Origin: Pseudomonas viridiflava
GTDB lineage: Bacteria; Pseudomonadota; Gammaproteobacteria; Pseudomonadales; Pseudomonadaceae
Direction: 5' to 3'
Assembly (NCBI RefSeq): GCF_900591205.1
Contig: NZ_UUPU01000104.1
Coordinates: 1-64,000, forward strand
Length of the DNA: 64,000 bases
The notes below the pieces were generated by a model. That model did no database searches. It was given only the letters and a program-made list of their open reading frames with translations, and was not told where the DNA came from. Each line of letters begins with the position of its first letter. Position 1 is the stretch's first letter. The position numbers and the translations under genes were made by a program. Positions 17,413 to 25,081 of this stretch are shown piece after piece.

Positions 17413-18438
17413 ATGATCGTTCGTCCCGTACGCAGCAGCGATTTACCGGCCCTGATTGATCTGGCGCGCAGCACCGGCACCGGCCTCACCACCTTGCCGG
17501 CCAATGAAGAGCGCTTGACCCATCGCGTGGGCTGGGCCGAAAAAACCTTTCGCGGTGACGCCGGGCGTGGGGATGCCGACTACCTGTTCGTGCTCGAAAA
17601 CGACGAAGGCCGCGTGGTGGGTATTTCCGCGATCGCCGGTGCGGTCGGCCTGCGTGAGCCTTGGTATAACTTCCGGGTCGGCCTGACGGTCAGCGCCTCC
17701 CAGGAGCTGAATATCTACCGCGAGATTCCGACGCTGTTTCTGGCCAACGACCTCACCGGTAATTCCGAGTTGTGCTCGTTGTTCCTGCACGCCGATTACC
17801 GCACCGGACTTAACGGCCGCATGCTGGCCAAGGCGCGCCTGCTGTTTATCGCCGAGTTTGCGCAGCTGTTCGGCAACAAGATCATCGCCGAGATGCGCGG
17901 CGTGTCCAACGACGCCGGGCGCTCGCCGTTCTGGGAAAGCCTGGGCCGGCACTTCTTCAAGATGGAATTCAGCCAGGCCGATTACCTCACCGGTGTGGGC
18001 AACAAGGCGTTTATCGCCGAGCTGATGCCCAAGTTTCCGCTGTACAGCTGCTTCCTCTCGGAGGATGCGCGCAATGTGATCGGCAAGGTTCACCCGGATA
18101 CCGAGCCGGCGCTGAGCATGCTCAAGAGCGAAGGCTTCAGCTACCAGGGCTATGTCGATATTTTCGATGCGGGCCCGGCAGTGGAGTGCGAAACCACCAA
18201 GATCCGTGCCGTGCGCGACAGCCAGTCGCTGGTGCTCGCCATCGGCACACCGGGGGACGACGCCACGCCGTTCCTGATCCATAACCGCAAACGCGAGGAG
18301 TGCCGCATCACGGCCGCTCCGGCCCGTCTGGCGGCAGGCACCCTGGTGGTTGATCCGCAGACCGCCAAACGCCTGCAACTGGTGGTGGGTGATCAAGTGC
18401 GTGCTGTTGCGTTGTCTGCTGCTCGGGAGTCGAAATAA
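17413..18438 (+). CDS. aruG: Arginine N-succinyltransferase, beta chain
   Basis: Catalytic partner of AruF; 341 residues, same AstA family, with MIVRPVRSSDLPALIDLARS at the start and SPFWESLGRHFFKMEFSQADYLTG and AFIAELMPKFPLYSCFL matching the corresponding AruF blocks, so the pair arose by duplication. GAGGAG is 6 nt before the ATG. Its stop overlaps the aruD start (TAATG at 18436-18440). Confidence 0.95.
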   Translation: MIVRPVRSSDLPALIDLARSTGTGLTTLPANEERLTHRVGWAEKTFRGDAGRGDADYLFVLENDEGRVVGISAIAGAVGLREPWYNFRVGLTVSASQELNIYREIPTLFLANDLTGNSELCSLFLHADYRTGLNGRMLAKARLLFIAEFAQLFGNKIIAEMRGVSNDAGRSPFWESLGRHFFKMEFSQADYLTGVGNKAFIAELMPKFPLYSCFLSEDARNVIGKVHPDTEPALSMLKSEGFSYQGYVDIFDAGPAVECETTKIRAVRDSQSLVLAIGTPGDDATPFLIHNRKREECRITAAPARLAAGTLVVDPQTAKRLQLVVGDQVRAVALSAARESK

Positions 18439-19904
18439 TGAATTCGCTGTATATCGCAGGTAGCTGGCTGGCCGGCCAGGGTGAACTGTTTGAATCGCGC
18501 AACCCGGTGACCCAGCAGGTGCTGTGGGCCGGCAATGGCGCTACCGCCGAGCAGGTCGAGTCCGCCGTGCAGGCTGCGCGCCAGGCGTTCCCGGCCTGGG
18601 CCCGACGCCCGCTGGAAGAGCGCATCAGCGTGCTGGAAACCTTCGCCGCCACCCTGAAAAGCCGTGCCGACGAAATCGCCCGCTGCATTGGTGAGGAAAC
18701 CGGTAAGCCACTGTGGGAATCGGCTACCGAAGTGACCAGCATGGCCAACAAGATCGCGATCTCGGTGCAAAGCTACCGCGAACGGACCGGCGAGAAGAGC
18801 GGCCCATTGGGCGACGCCACCGCTGTGTTGCGCCACAAGCCCCACGGCGTGGTGGCGGTGTTTGGCCCTTACAACTTCCCCGGTCACTTGCCGAACGGGC
18901 ATATCGTCCCGGCCTTGCTGGCGGGCAATACCGTGCTGTTCAAACCGAGCGAGCTGACCCCGAAAGTCGCCGAGCTGACCGTGCAATGCTGGATCGAAGC
19001 CGGTTTGCCGGCGGGCGTGCTGAACCTGCTGCAAGGCGCACGCGAAACGGGGATCGCCCTGGCGGCCAACCCGGGCATCGACGGATTGTTCTTCACCGGC
19101 TCCAGCCGCACCGGCAATCATCTGCACCAGCAGTTCTCGGGGCGCCCGGACAAGATCCTGGCCCTGGAAATGGGCGGCAACAACCCGCTGGTGGTCGACG
19201 AAGTGGCCGATGTGGATGCGGCGGTCTACACCATTATCCAGTCAGCCTTCATTTCGGCCGGCCAGCGCTGCACCTGTGCGCGTCGTTTGCTGGTGCCGCA
19301 AGGCGCGTGGGGCGATGCGTTGCTGGCGCGCCTGGTGGCGGTGAGTGCGACGATTGCAGTCGGCGCGTTCGACCAGCAGCCGGCGCCGTTCATGGGCTCG
19401 GTGATTTCCCTCGGTGCGGCAAAAGCCCTGATGGAGGCCCAGGAACTGATGTTGGCCAATGGCGCCGTGGCGCTGCTGGAAATGACCCAGCCACAGGCCC
19501 AGGCCGCCTTGCTGACCCCGGGCATCATCGACGTGACCGGCGTGACCGAGCGCGAGGATGAAGAGTTGTTTGGCCCGCTGTTGCAGGTGATCCGCTACGT
19601 TGATTTTGCCGGGGCGATTGCCGAGGCCAACAACACCCAGTACGGCCTGGCCGCTGGCTTGTTGTCGGATTGCGAAGCGCGCTACCAGCAGTTCTGGCTG
19701 GAAAGCCGCGCCGGCATCGTCAACTGGAACAAACAGCTGACCGGCGCTGCCAGCACTGCGCCGTTTGGTGGGGTAGGGGCCTCGGGCAACCACCGCGCCA
19801 GTGCGTATTACGCGGCGGATTACTGCGCGTACCCGGTGGCCTCGCTGGAAACCCCGAGCCTGGTGGTTCCGGCCACGCTGACCCCCGGTATTACGCTGAA
19901 GTGA
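18438..19904 (+). CDS. aruD: N-succinylglutamate 5-semialdehyde dehydrogenase
   Basis: NAD-dependent oxidation of succinylglutamate semialdehyde, fourth AST step. 488 residues of the aldehyde dehydrogenase superfamily: GPYNFPGHLPNGHIVPALLAGN (cofactor region), FTGSSRTG, general base Glu in LALEMGGNNP, and the nucleophile cysteine in SAGQRCTCARR (two cysteines; the first aligns with the catalytic one). Translationally coupled to aruG. Confidence 0.96.
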   Translation: MNSLYIAGSWLAGQGELFESRNPVTQQVLWAGNGATAEQVESAVQAARQAFPAWARRPLEERISVLETFAATLKSRADEIARCIGEETGKPLWESATEVTSMANKIAISVQSYRERTGEKSGPLGDATAVLRHKPHGVVAVFGPYNFPGHLPNGHIVPALLAGNTVLFKPSELTPKVAELTVQCWIEAGLPAGVLNLLQGARETGIALAANPGIDGLFFTGSSRTGNHLHQQFSGRPDKILALEMGGNNPLVVDEVADVDAAVYTIIQSAFISAGQRCTCARRLLVPQGAWGDALLARLVAVSATIAVGAFDQQPAPFMGSVISLGAAKALMEAQELMLANGAVALLEMTQPQAQAALLTPGIIDVTGVTEREDEELFGPLLQVIRYVDFAGAIAEANNTQYGLAAGLLSDCEARYQQFWLESRAGIVNWNKQLTGAASTAPFGGVGASGNHRASAYYAADYCAYPVASLETPSLVVPATLTPGITLK

Positions 19905-19921
19905 AGGTGACACTGATCTAA

Positions 19922-20024
19922 TGTGGGAGGGGCTTGTGTGGGAGCTGGCTTGCCTGCGATGCAGGCGGTTCGGTCTTTCAGCACAACCGAGTTGATGCCA
20001 TCGCAGGCAAGCCAGCTCCCACAC
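19922..20024. repeat. REPIN with an extra truncated REP at its left end
   Basis: A partial TGTGGGAGGGGCTTG (19922-19936) is directly followed by a full TGTGGGAGCTGGCTTGCCTG .. CAGGCAAGCCAGCTCCCACA pair. This looks like one element inserted into, or recombined with, an older copy of a different subtype. It lies in the 206-bp aruD-aruB gap. Confidence 0.9.
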
Positions 20025-20110
20025 TTGATCAGGTTTACAGATAGAGAGTAGCGCCGTGTTGGAAGTCGCAGTTGATGCCTATAAAAACAGATGTTCGTGG
20101 AGCCTCGCCG

Positions 20111-21457
20111 ATGAAATCCTATGAAGTCAATTTTGACGGTCTAGTGGGGCCGACCCATAACTACGGCGGTTTGTCCTACGGCAACGTCGCGTCCCAGAGC
20201 AACAGCCAGCAGTCTTCCAACCCCAAGGAAGCGGCGTTGCAGGGCCTGCAGAAAATGAAAGCGCTGATGGACATGGGCTTTGTGCAAGGCGTGCTGGCGC
20301 CGCAGGAGCGTCCGGACGTGGCCGCCTTGCGCAACCTCGGCTTCAGCGGCACCGATGCCCACGTCATCCAGCAGGCGGCCAAGCAGGCCATGCCGTTGCT
20401 GGTCGCCAGCTGCTCGGCATCGAGCATGTGGGTGGCCAACGCCGCCACCGTCAGCCCGAGCGCCGACACGGCGGATGGCCGCGTGCATTTCACCGCCGCC
20501 AACCTCAATTGCAAATACCACCGCAGCATCGAGCACCCCACCACCAGCCGCGTGCTGGGTGCGATGTTCGCCGACGCCAAGCACTTCGCCCACCACGCCG
20601 CGTTGCCGGCGGTGGCGCAGTTCGGTGATGAAGGTGCAGCCAACCACACGCGTTTCTGCCGTGACTATGGCGAGGCGGGCGTGGAGTTTTTCGTGTTCGG
20701 CCGCAGCGCGTTCGACACCCGTTACCCGGCCCCGCAAAAATACCCGGCGCGCCAGACCCTTGAAGCGTCCCAGGCCGTTGCACGCCTGCACGGCCTCAAG
20801 GACGACGGCGTGGTCTATGCCCAGCAGAACCCGGCGGTGATCGACGCCGGTGTGTTCCACAACGACGTGATCGCGGTGGGCAACGGCGAAGTGCTGTTCT
20901 ATCACGAGGATGCGTTCCTCAATACCGAGCAGATGCTCGGTGAGCTGCAAGGCAAGTTGGGCACGCTGGGCGGCAACTTCCAGTCGGTGTGCGTGCCCCG
21001 CGCTCAGGTGAGTGTCGAAGACGCAGTGCGTTCTTACCTGTTCAACAGCCAGTTGCTGACCCGCGCCGACGGCTCGATGCTGCTGATCGTGCCGGAAGAA
21101 TGCCGCGCCAACGAACGCGTGTGGCACTACCTGCAAAACCTGACCGCATCCGATGGGTTGATCCGCGAGGTAAAAGTCTTCGACCTCAAGCAAAGCATGC
21201 AGAATGGCGGTGGCCCGGCGTGCCTGCGCTTGCGCGTGGCGCTGAACCACACCGAGCTGGCGGCGGTGAATCCAGGCGTTATCATGACCGCGCCGTTGTA
21301 CGACACGCTGACCCAATGGGTCGACAAGCACTACCGCGACAGCCTGCGTGAAACCGACCTGGCTGACCCGCAATTGTTGCTGGAGTGCCGGACGGCATTG
21401 GATGAATTGACGCAAATCCTTAAACTGGGCTCGGTTTATCCTTTCCAGATCAATTAA
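20111..21457 (+). CDS. aruB: N-succinylarginine dihydrolase
   Basis: Hydrolyses succinylarginine to succinylornithine, CO2 and 2 NH3 (second AST step). 448 residues, exactly the family length; starts MKSYEVNFDGLVGPTHNYGG. Conserved NAATVSPSADTADGRVHFTAANL, HTRFCRDYG, HNDVIAVGNGEVLFYHE and GGGPACLRLRVAL mark the pentein-fold amidinohydrolase. An upstream open extension from 20072 was rejected in favour of the family start. Follows a REPIN, so may depend on read-through or its own promoter. Confidence 0.95.
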   Translation: MKSYEVNFDGLVGPTHNYGGLSYGNVASQSNSQQSSNPKEAALQGLQKMKALMDMGFVQGVLAPQERPDVAALRNLGFSGTDAHVIQQAAKQAMPLLVASCSASSMWVANAATVSPSADTADGRVHFTAANLNCKYHRSIEHPTTSRVLGAMFADAKHFAHHAALPAVAQFGDEGAANHTRFCRDYGEAGVEFFVFGRSAFDTRYPAPQKYPARQTLEASQAVARLHGLKDDGVVYAQQNPAVIDAGVFHNDVIAVGNGEVLFYHEDAFLNTEQMLGELQGKLGTLGGNFQSVCVPRAQVSVEDAVRSYLFNSQLLTRADGSMLLIVPEECRANERVWHYLQNLTASDGLIREVKVFDLKQSMQNGGGPACLRLRVALNHTELAAVNPGVIMTAPLYDTLTQWVDKHYRDSLRETDLADPQLLLECRTALDELTQILKLGSVYPFQIN

Positions 21458-21494
21458 CGCACCCCCTTTTACGCCCTATGGCTGAGAGCACTTT

Positions 21495-21785
21495 ATGACC
21501 ACCGACACCCTGAAACTGATTCTTGAAGACACCGACGGCACCCAGCTGGAAACCTCCTGCACCCGCGTCGCCGTGGTCTGGCAGGGCAAGGAAATCTGGA
21601 TCCAGCACGACGGTCGTGGCCAACTGCTGATCGGTGTGGACGTAGAAGAAGGCGACGCCGAATACGCCAACCTGCTGATGCGCCCACTGGCCACCAACCT
21701 GATGAGCCTGCAACTGGAAATGGAACCGGCCGACGTTGACGGTGACGACGACGATCACGTCCACGGCCCTGGCTGCAACCACTAA
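21495..21785 (+). CDS. Conserved 96-aa protein of the aru cluster
   Basis: Small cytoplasmic protein between aruB and aruE (37 nt and 11 nt gaps), corresponding in place to PA0900 of P. aeruginosa. The body is a beta-rich stretch (TLKLILEDTDGTQLETSCTRVAVVWQGKEIWIQ) and the tail is very acidic and His/Cys-rich (DVDGDDDDHVHGPGCNH), which could bind a metal such as zinc; AruE next door is a zinc enzyme. Some databases call it a topoisomerase II protein, for which I see no evidence. Confidence 0.85.
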   Translation: MTTDTLKLILEDTDGTQLETSCTRVAVVWQGKEIWIQHDGRGQLLIGVDVEEGDAEYANLLMRPLATNLMSLQLEMEPADVDGDDDDHVHGPGCNH

Positions 21786-21796
21786 GGAAGCTGCTT

Positions 21797-22801
21797 ATGC
21801 TCGCCCTCGGCAAACTGCTTGAACTGACCCTCGCCGGTCGTGAACCGGCGCAAAAAATTCAACTGACTGTCGACGGCGTGCAGATGCGCTGGCTTAGCGA
21901 GGGCGCACTCGAAGTCCGCCCGCCGCAGGCATTGGACAACGGCAGCGACCTGCTGCTGTCGTCCGGCATCCATGGCAACGAAACCGCGCCGATCGAACTG
22001 CTCGACCGCTTGTTGTATGGCATCGCCCGTGGGGAGATCAAACCCCGCACCCGTATTCTGTTCCTGTTCGGCAACCCCGAGGCCATGCGCCGCGGCGAGC
22101 GTTACCTTGAGCTGGACGTCAACCGGCTGTTCAACGGCCGGCATGAAAAAAACATCGGCCCTGAAGCCATGCGCGCTGCTGAGCTTGAGCAACTGGCGCG
22201 CAGCTTCTTCAGCCAGCCGGGCCGTTCGCGCCTGCATTACGACCTGCATACCGCGATTCGCGGCTCGAAGATCGAGCAGTTCGCCTTGTACCCGTGGAAG
22301 GAAGGTCGCCAGCATTCTCGCCACGAGCTGGCGCGCCTCAACGCTGCCGGCATGCAAGCGGTGCTGCTGCAGAACAAGACCTCGATCACCTTCACTGCGT
22401 TTACCTATGAGCAACTGGAGGCCGAAGCTTTCACCCTGGAATTGGGCAAGGCGCGGCCGTTCGGGCAGAACCAGGGCGTGGACGTGTCGCGCCTGGAAAC
22501 CCGCCTCAAGCAGATCATCGAAGGCAACGAGCCGCTGACCGAGAGCCTGGAGGGCCTGCAACTGTTTGCCGTGTCCCGTGAAGTCATCAAGCACAGCGAC
22601 GCGTTCCTGATGCACCTGCCGGCGGACGTGGAAAACTTTTCGCTCTTGGCACAGGGTTATCTGCTGGCCGAAGACGTGGCCAAGACCCGCTGGGTCATCG
22701 AGGAGGAGGGGGCGCGCATTATCTTCCCCAACCCGAAGGTGAAGAATGGCTTGCGAGCGGGGATATTGATTGTGCCGACGACGGATGCCGGCCTGGCCTG
22801 A
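21797..22801 (+). CDS. aruE: Succinylglutamate desuccinylase
   Basis: Last AST step: releases glutamate and succinate. 334 residues, M14-like zinc hydrolase; zinc ligands H59 and E62 in GIHGNETAPIE and the third in YDLHTAIRGS; catalytic Glu region EAEAFTLELGKARPFGQN. GGAAG ribosome site. Ends the cluster; a REPIN and a shared terminator follow. Called astE in enteric bacteria. Confidence 0.95.
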   Translation: MLALGKLLELTLAGREPAQKIQLTVDGVQMRWLSEGALEVRPPQALDNGSDLLLSSGIHGNETAPIELLDRLLYGIARGEIKPRTRILFLFGNPEAMRRGERYLELDVNRLFNGRHEKNIGPEAMRAAELEQLARSFFSQPGRSRLHYDLHTAIRGSKIEQFALYPWKEGRQHSRHELARLNAAGMQAVLLQNKTSITFTAFTYEQLEAEAFTLELGKARPFGQNQGVDVSRLETRLKQIIEGNEPLTESLEGLQLFAVSREVIKHSDAFLMHLPADVENFSLLAQGYLLAEDVAKTRWVIEEEGARIIFPNPKVKNGLRAGILIVPTTDAGLA

Positions 22802-22824
22802 GGCCCGGGACTGACGCGGTCAAT

Positions 22825-22928
22825 TGTGGGGGCTGGTTTGTGTGGGAGCTGGCTTGCCTGCGATGCAGTCACCTCGGTGTGTCAGTCACACAGCGGTGAT
22901 GCTATCGCAGGCAAGCCAGCTCCCACAC
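22825..22928. repeat. REPIN with extra partial REP
   Basis: A partial TGTGGGGGCTGGTTTG is followed at once by a full TGTGGGAGCTGGCTTGCCTG .. CAGGCAAGCCAGCTCCCACA pair, the same compound arrangement as at 19922-20024. Confidence 0.9.
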
Positions 22929-22954
22929 AAAACCCAGCTCTGAGGCTGGGTTTT
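22929..22954. terminator. Bidirectional terminator between aruE and ribH2
   Basis: AAAACCCAGC / GCTGGGTTTT stem with a 6-nt loop, directly after the REPIN and 11 nt from the stop of the convergent ribH2 gene. Confidence 0.85.
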
Positions 22955-22964
22955 GCAGTGTTGC

Positions 22965-23474
22965 TTAAACCGCTACAGCGCGCGGCTCGCTGCGACGGAT
23001 CGCCCGCACCTTGTGCAGGGTGTCGGCGCAGGTGCGTGCCGCTTCCTGGCCCTTGTGCACGAAGTGTTCGTAGAAGAACGTGGTGTGTTCGCTGCCGGCG
23101 TGGAAGTGGTGCGGGGTCAGGGACACCGAGAACACCGGCACTTCGGTTTCCAGCTGCACCTGCATCAGGCCGCTGACCACCGACTGGGCCACGAATTCAT
23201 GGCGGTAGATGCCGCCGTCCACTACCAGCGCGGCAGCGACGATACCGGCGTAACGGCCGGTCTTGGCCAGCAGCTTGGCATGCAGGGGCATTTCAAAGGC
23301 GCCGCCGACTTCGAAGAAGTCGATGTCCGATTCCTGGTAGCCCTGGGCGATCATTTCGGCGAGGAAGCCTTTGCGTGATTGGTCGACAATATCCTTGTGC
23401 CAGCAGGCTTGGATAAACGCGACGCGCTCGCCGTGGTGGTTTTTGCTTTTGCTGTCGATTGCGGTGGGTTGCAT
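22965..23474 (-). CDS. ribH2: Type II 6,7-dimethyl-8-ribityllumazine synthase
   Basis: Penultimate step of riboflavin synthesis: condenses the ribityl-aminouracil with dihydroxybutanone phosphate. 169 residues. VAFIQACWHKDIVDQSRKGF, EVGGAFEMPLHAKLLAKTGRYAGIV, VVDGGIYRHEFVAQSVVSGLMQVQLETEVPVFSVSLTPHHFH match the type II (decameric) lumazine synthases described in Brucella and Mesorhizobium as RibH2 rather than the icosahedral housekeeping RibH; the catalytic His is in YRHEF. CAGGAGT precedes the ATG. A complete FMN riboswitch sits about 100 nt upstream. Monocistronic; presumably a second copy beside a housekeeping ribH elsewhere in the genome. Confidence 0.92.
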   Translation of the reverse strand: MQPTAIDSKSKNHHGERVAFIQACWHKDIVDQSRKGFLAEMIAQGYQESDIDFFEVGGAFEMPLHAKLLAKTGRYAGIVAAALVVDGGIYRHEFVAQSVVSGLMQVQLETEVPVFSVSLTPHHFHAGSEHTTFFYEHFVHKGQEAARTCADTLHKVRAIRRSEPRAVAV

Positions 23475-23577
23475 GTTCTGACTCCTGTTTAAGAAAAAAA
23501 CAGGGCGTTATGAATCGAATGGGATTTAAGGGTACGCAAGCACACTCGGTGCGCGGCCCTTAGGTGCCAATCCCGTT

Positions 23578-23737
23578 CTCTCTTCATCCGGACTATGACC
23601 GTCGGCCCCGGGATCACACCGGGTCTGCTGACCTTGTCGCCGTCCCGCGTGAGCAGTTCGAGGCGCCAAGCGCTCGCGGGCTATGCACATTGCGTGCAAT
23701 TACCGCCGGTGGGGAATTGCACCCCGCCCTGAGAACG
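23578..23737 (-). ncRNA. FMN riboswitch (RFN element) controlling ribH2
   Basis: On the minus strand the conserved blocks appear in order: TCAGGGCGGGGTG and CCCCACCGGCGGT at the 5' end, an internal variable stem with GCGAGCGC, ACAAGGTCAGCAGACCCGGTG, and the closing GGTCATAGTCCGGATG. The RFN core is complete. It ends about 100 nt before the ribH2 ATG, leaving space for an expression platform. Repression by FMN is inferred from the class. Confidence 0.95.
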
Positions 23738-23931
23738 TTGCCGCCAGAACCCTGGCGGCGGAGAGTTTTTAACATGGTTTTTCAAAAACTGCACGATCGC
23801 CGTATTGATAACCTATATCGGTTTGTTTGGTTGGTATTCGATTGAAGCGACATGGGGCTTGATATTGCGCGGTATTGCCCGCAGTAATCACCTTCATAAG
23901 AAACTCAATTCACCCCTTCGAGGCTTGTTTC
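23738..23931. other. Divergent gap between the FMN riboswitch and ltaE
   Basis: Contains a GC hairpin GCCGCCAG (23740-23747) / CTGGCGGC (23752-23759) followed on the plus strand by TTTTT, and an AT-rich stretch (23770-23860) likely to hold the promoters of both genes. No gene is seen. Confidence 0.5.
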
Positions 23932-24936
23932 ATGTCTGTGATCGACCTGCGCAGCGACACCGTGACCCAACCCACCCCCGGCATGCTCGACGCGATGGCC
24001 ACTGCCGTCAGCGGCGATGACGTCTACGGTGAAGACCCCAGCGTCAACCGTCTGGAGGCCGAACTGGCCAAGCGCCTGGGGTTTGCCGCGGCGTTGTTCG
24101 TGCCCACCGGCACCATGAGCAACCTGCTGGCGTTGATGGCTCACTGTGAGCGCGGCGAGGAATACATCGTCGGCCAGCAAGCCCACACCTATAAATACGA
24201 GGGCGGTGGCGCGGCGGTGCTGGGCTCGATCCAGCCGCAGCCGCTGGAGGTGCAGGCGGACGGCTCCCTGGACCTTGCCCAGGTGCTGGAAGCGATCAAG
24301 CCGGATGATTTCCACTTCGCCCGCACCCGGCTGTTGGCGCTGGAAAACACCATGCAGGGCAAGGTGCTGCCCCTGGACTACCTGGCGAAGGCGCGGGCGT
24401 TTACCCGTGAACATGGCCTGGCCCTGCATCTGGATGGTGCGCGGCTGTATAACGCGGCGGTCAAGCTTGGGGTGGACGCACGGGAGATTGCCCGGCACTT
24501 CGACTCGGTGTCGGTGTGCCTGTCCAAAGGGCTCGGCGCGCCGATCGGCTCGGTGCTGTGCGGGTCCACGGCGTTGATCGCCAAAGCGCGCCGTTTGCGC
24601 AAGATGGTCGGCGGCGGCATGCGCCAGGCCGGTTCCCTGGCAGCAGCGGGGCTGTATGCCCTGGATCACCAGGTACAGCGCCTGGCCGATGACCACGCCA
24701 ATGCCCAATGGCTGGGGGATACGCTGCGCCAGGCCGGTTATGAGGTGGAGCCGGTGCAGACCAATATGGTCTACGTGCAGATTGGCGACCGGGCGCAGGC
24801 CCTGAAGGCGTTTGCCGCCGAGCGCGGGATCAAGTTGAGCGTGGCGCCGCGTCTGCGCATGGTCACGCATCTGGATGTGAGCCGCGCGCAGATCGAGCAG
24901 GTGGCGCAGACATTCGTCGAATTCTCGCAAAAATGA
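23932..24936 (+). CDS. ltaE: Low-specificity L-threonine aldolase
   Basis: PLP enzyme cleaving L-threonine/allo-threonine to glycine and acetaldehyde. 334 residues, fold type I: SVIDLRSDTVTQPTPGMLDAM at the start, GDDVYGEDPSVNRLE, FVPTGTMSNLLAL, and the PLP lysine in SVCLSKGLGAPIGSVLCG (about residue 200); the Arg of GGGMRQAG binds the substrate carboxylate. The ATG at 23932 yields the family N-terminus. Confidence 0.93.
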   Translation: MSVIDLRSDTVTQPTPGMLDAMATAVSGDDVYGEDPSVNRLEAELAKRLGFAAALFVPTGTMSNLLALMAHCERGEEYIVGQQAHTYKYEGGGAAVLGSIQPQPLEVQADGSLDLAQVLEAIKPDDFHFARTRLLALENTMQGKVLPLDYLAKARAFTREHGLALHLDGARLYNAAVKLGVDAREIARHFDSVSVCLSKGLGAPIGSVLCGSTALIAKARRLRKMVGGGMRQAGSLAAAGLYALDHQVQRLADDHANAQWLGDTLRQAGYEVEPVQTNMVYVQIGDRAQALKAFAAERGIKLSVAPRLRMVTHLDVSRAQIEQVAQTFVEFSQK

Positions 24937-24988
24937 GCGTGCAGACCGTCTAATTGAACCTCTCTATCGCATAAACACGCTGTACCAC

Positions 24989-25022
24989 CGGCAAAGGGCC
25001 GATATAATGCGGCCCTTTGCCG
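24989..25022 (+). promoter_or_regulatory. alaS promoter inside a 13-bp inverted repeat
   Basis: Arms CGGCAAAGGGCCG (24989-25001) and CGGCCCTTTGCCG (25010-25022) flank an 8-nt centre that contains the -10 hexamer TATAAT (25003-25008). A weak -35 (TGTACC, 24981) gives 16-bp spacing. In E. coli, alanyl-tRNA synthetase represses its own gene by binding a palindrome around the start site; the same arrangement is inferred here. Confidence 0.7.
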
Positions 25023-25081
25023 TCGCTCCGTCTGATGATGTTGCGCACTGGCCTTTGGCCGCAGCCTCCGTGGAAGAACCT

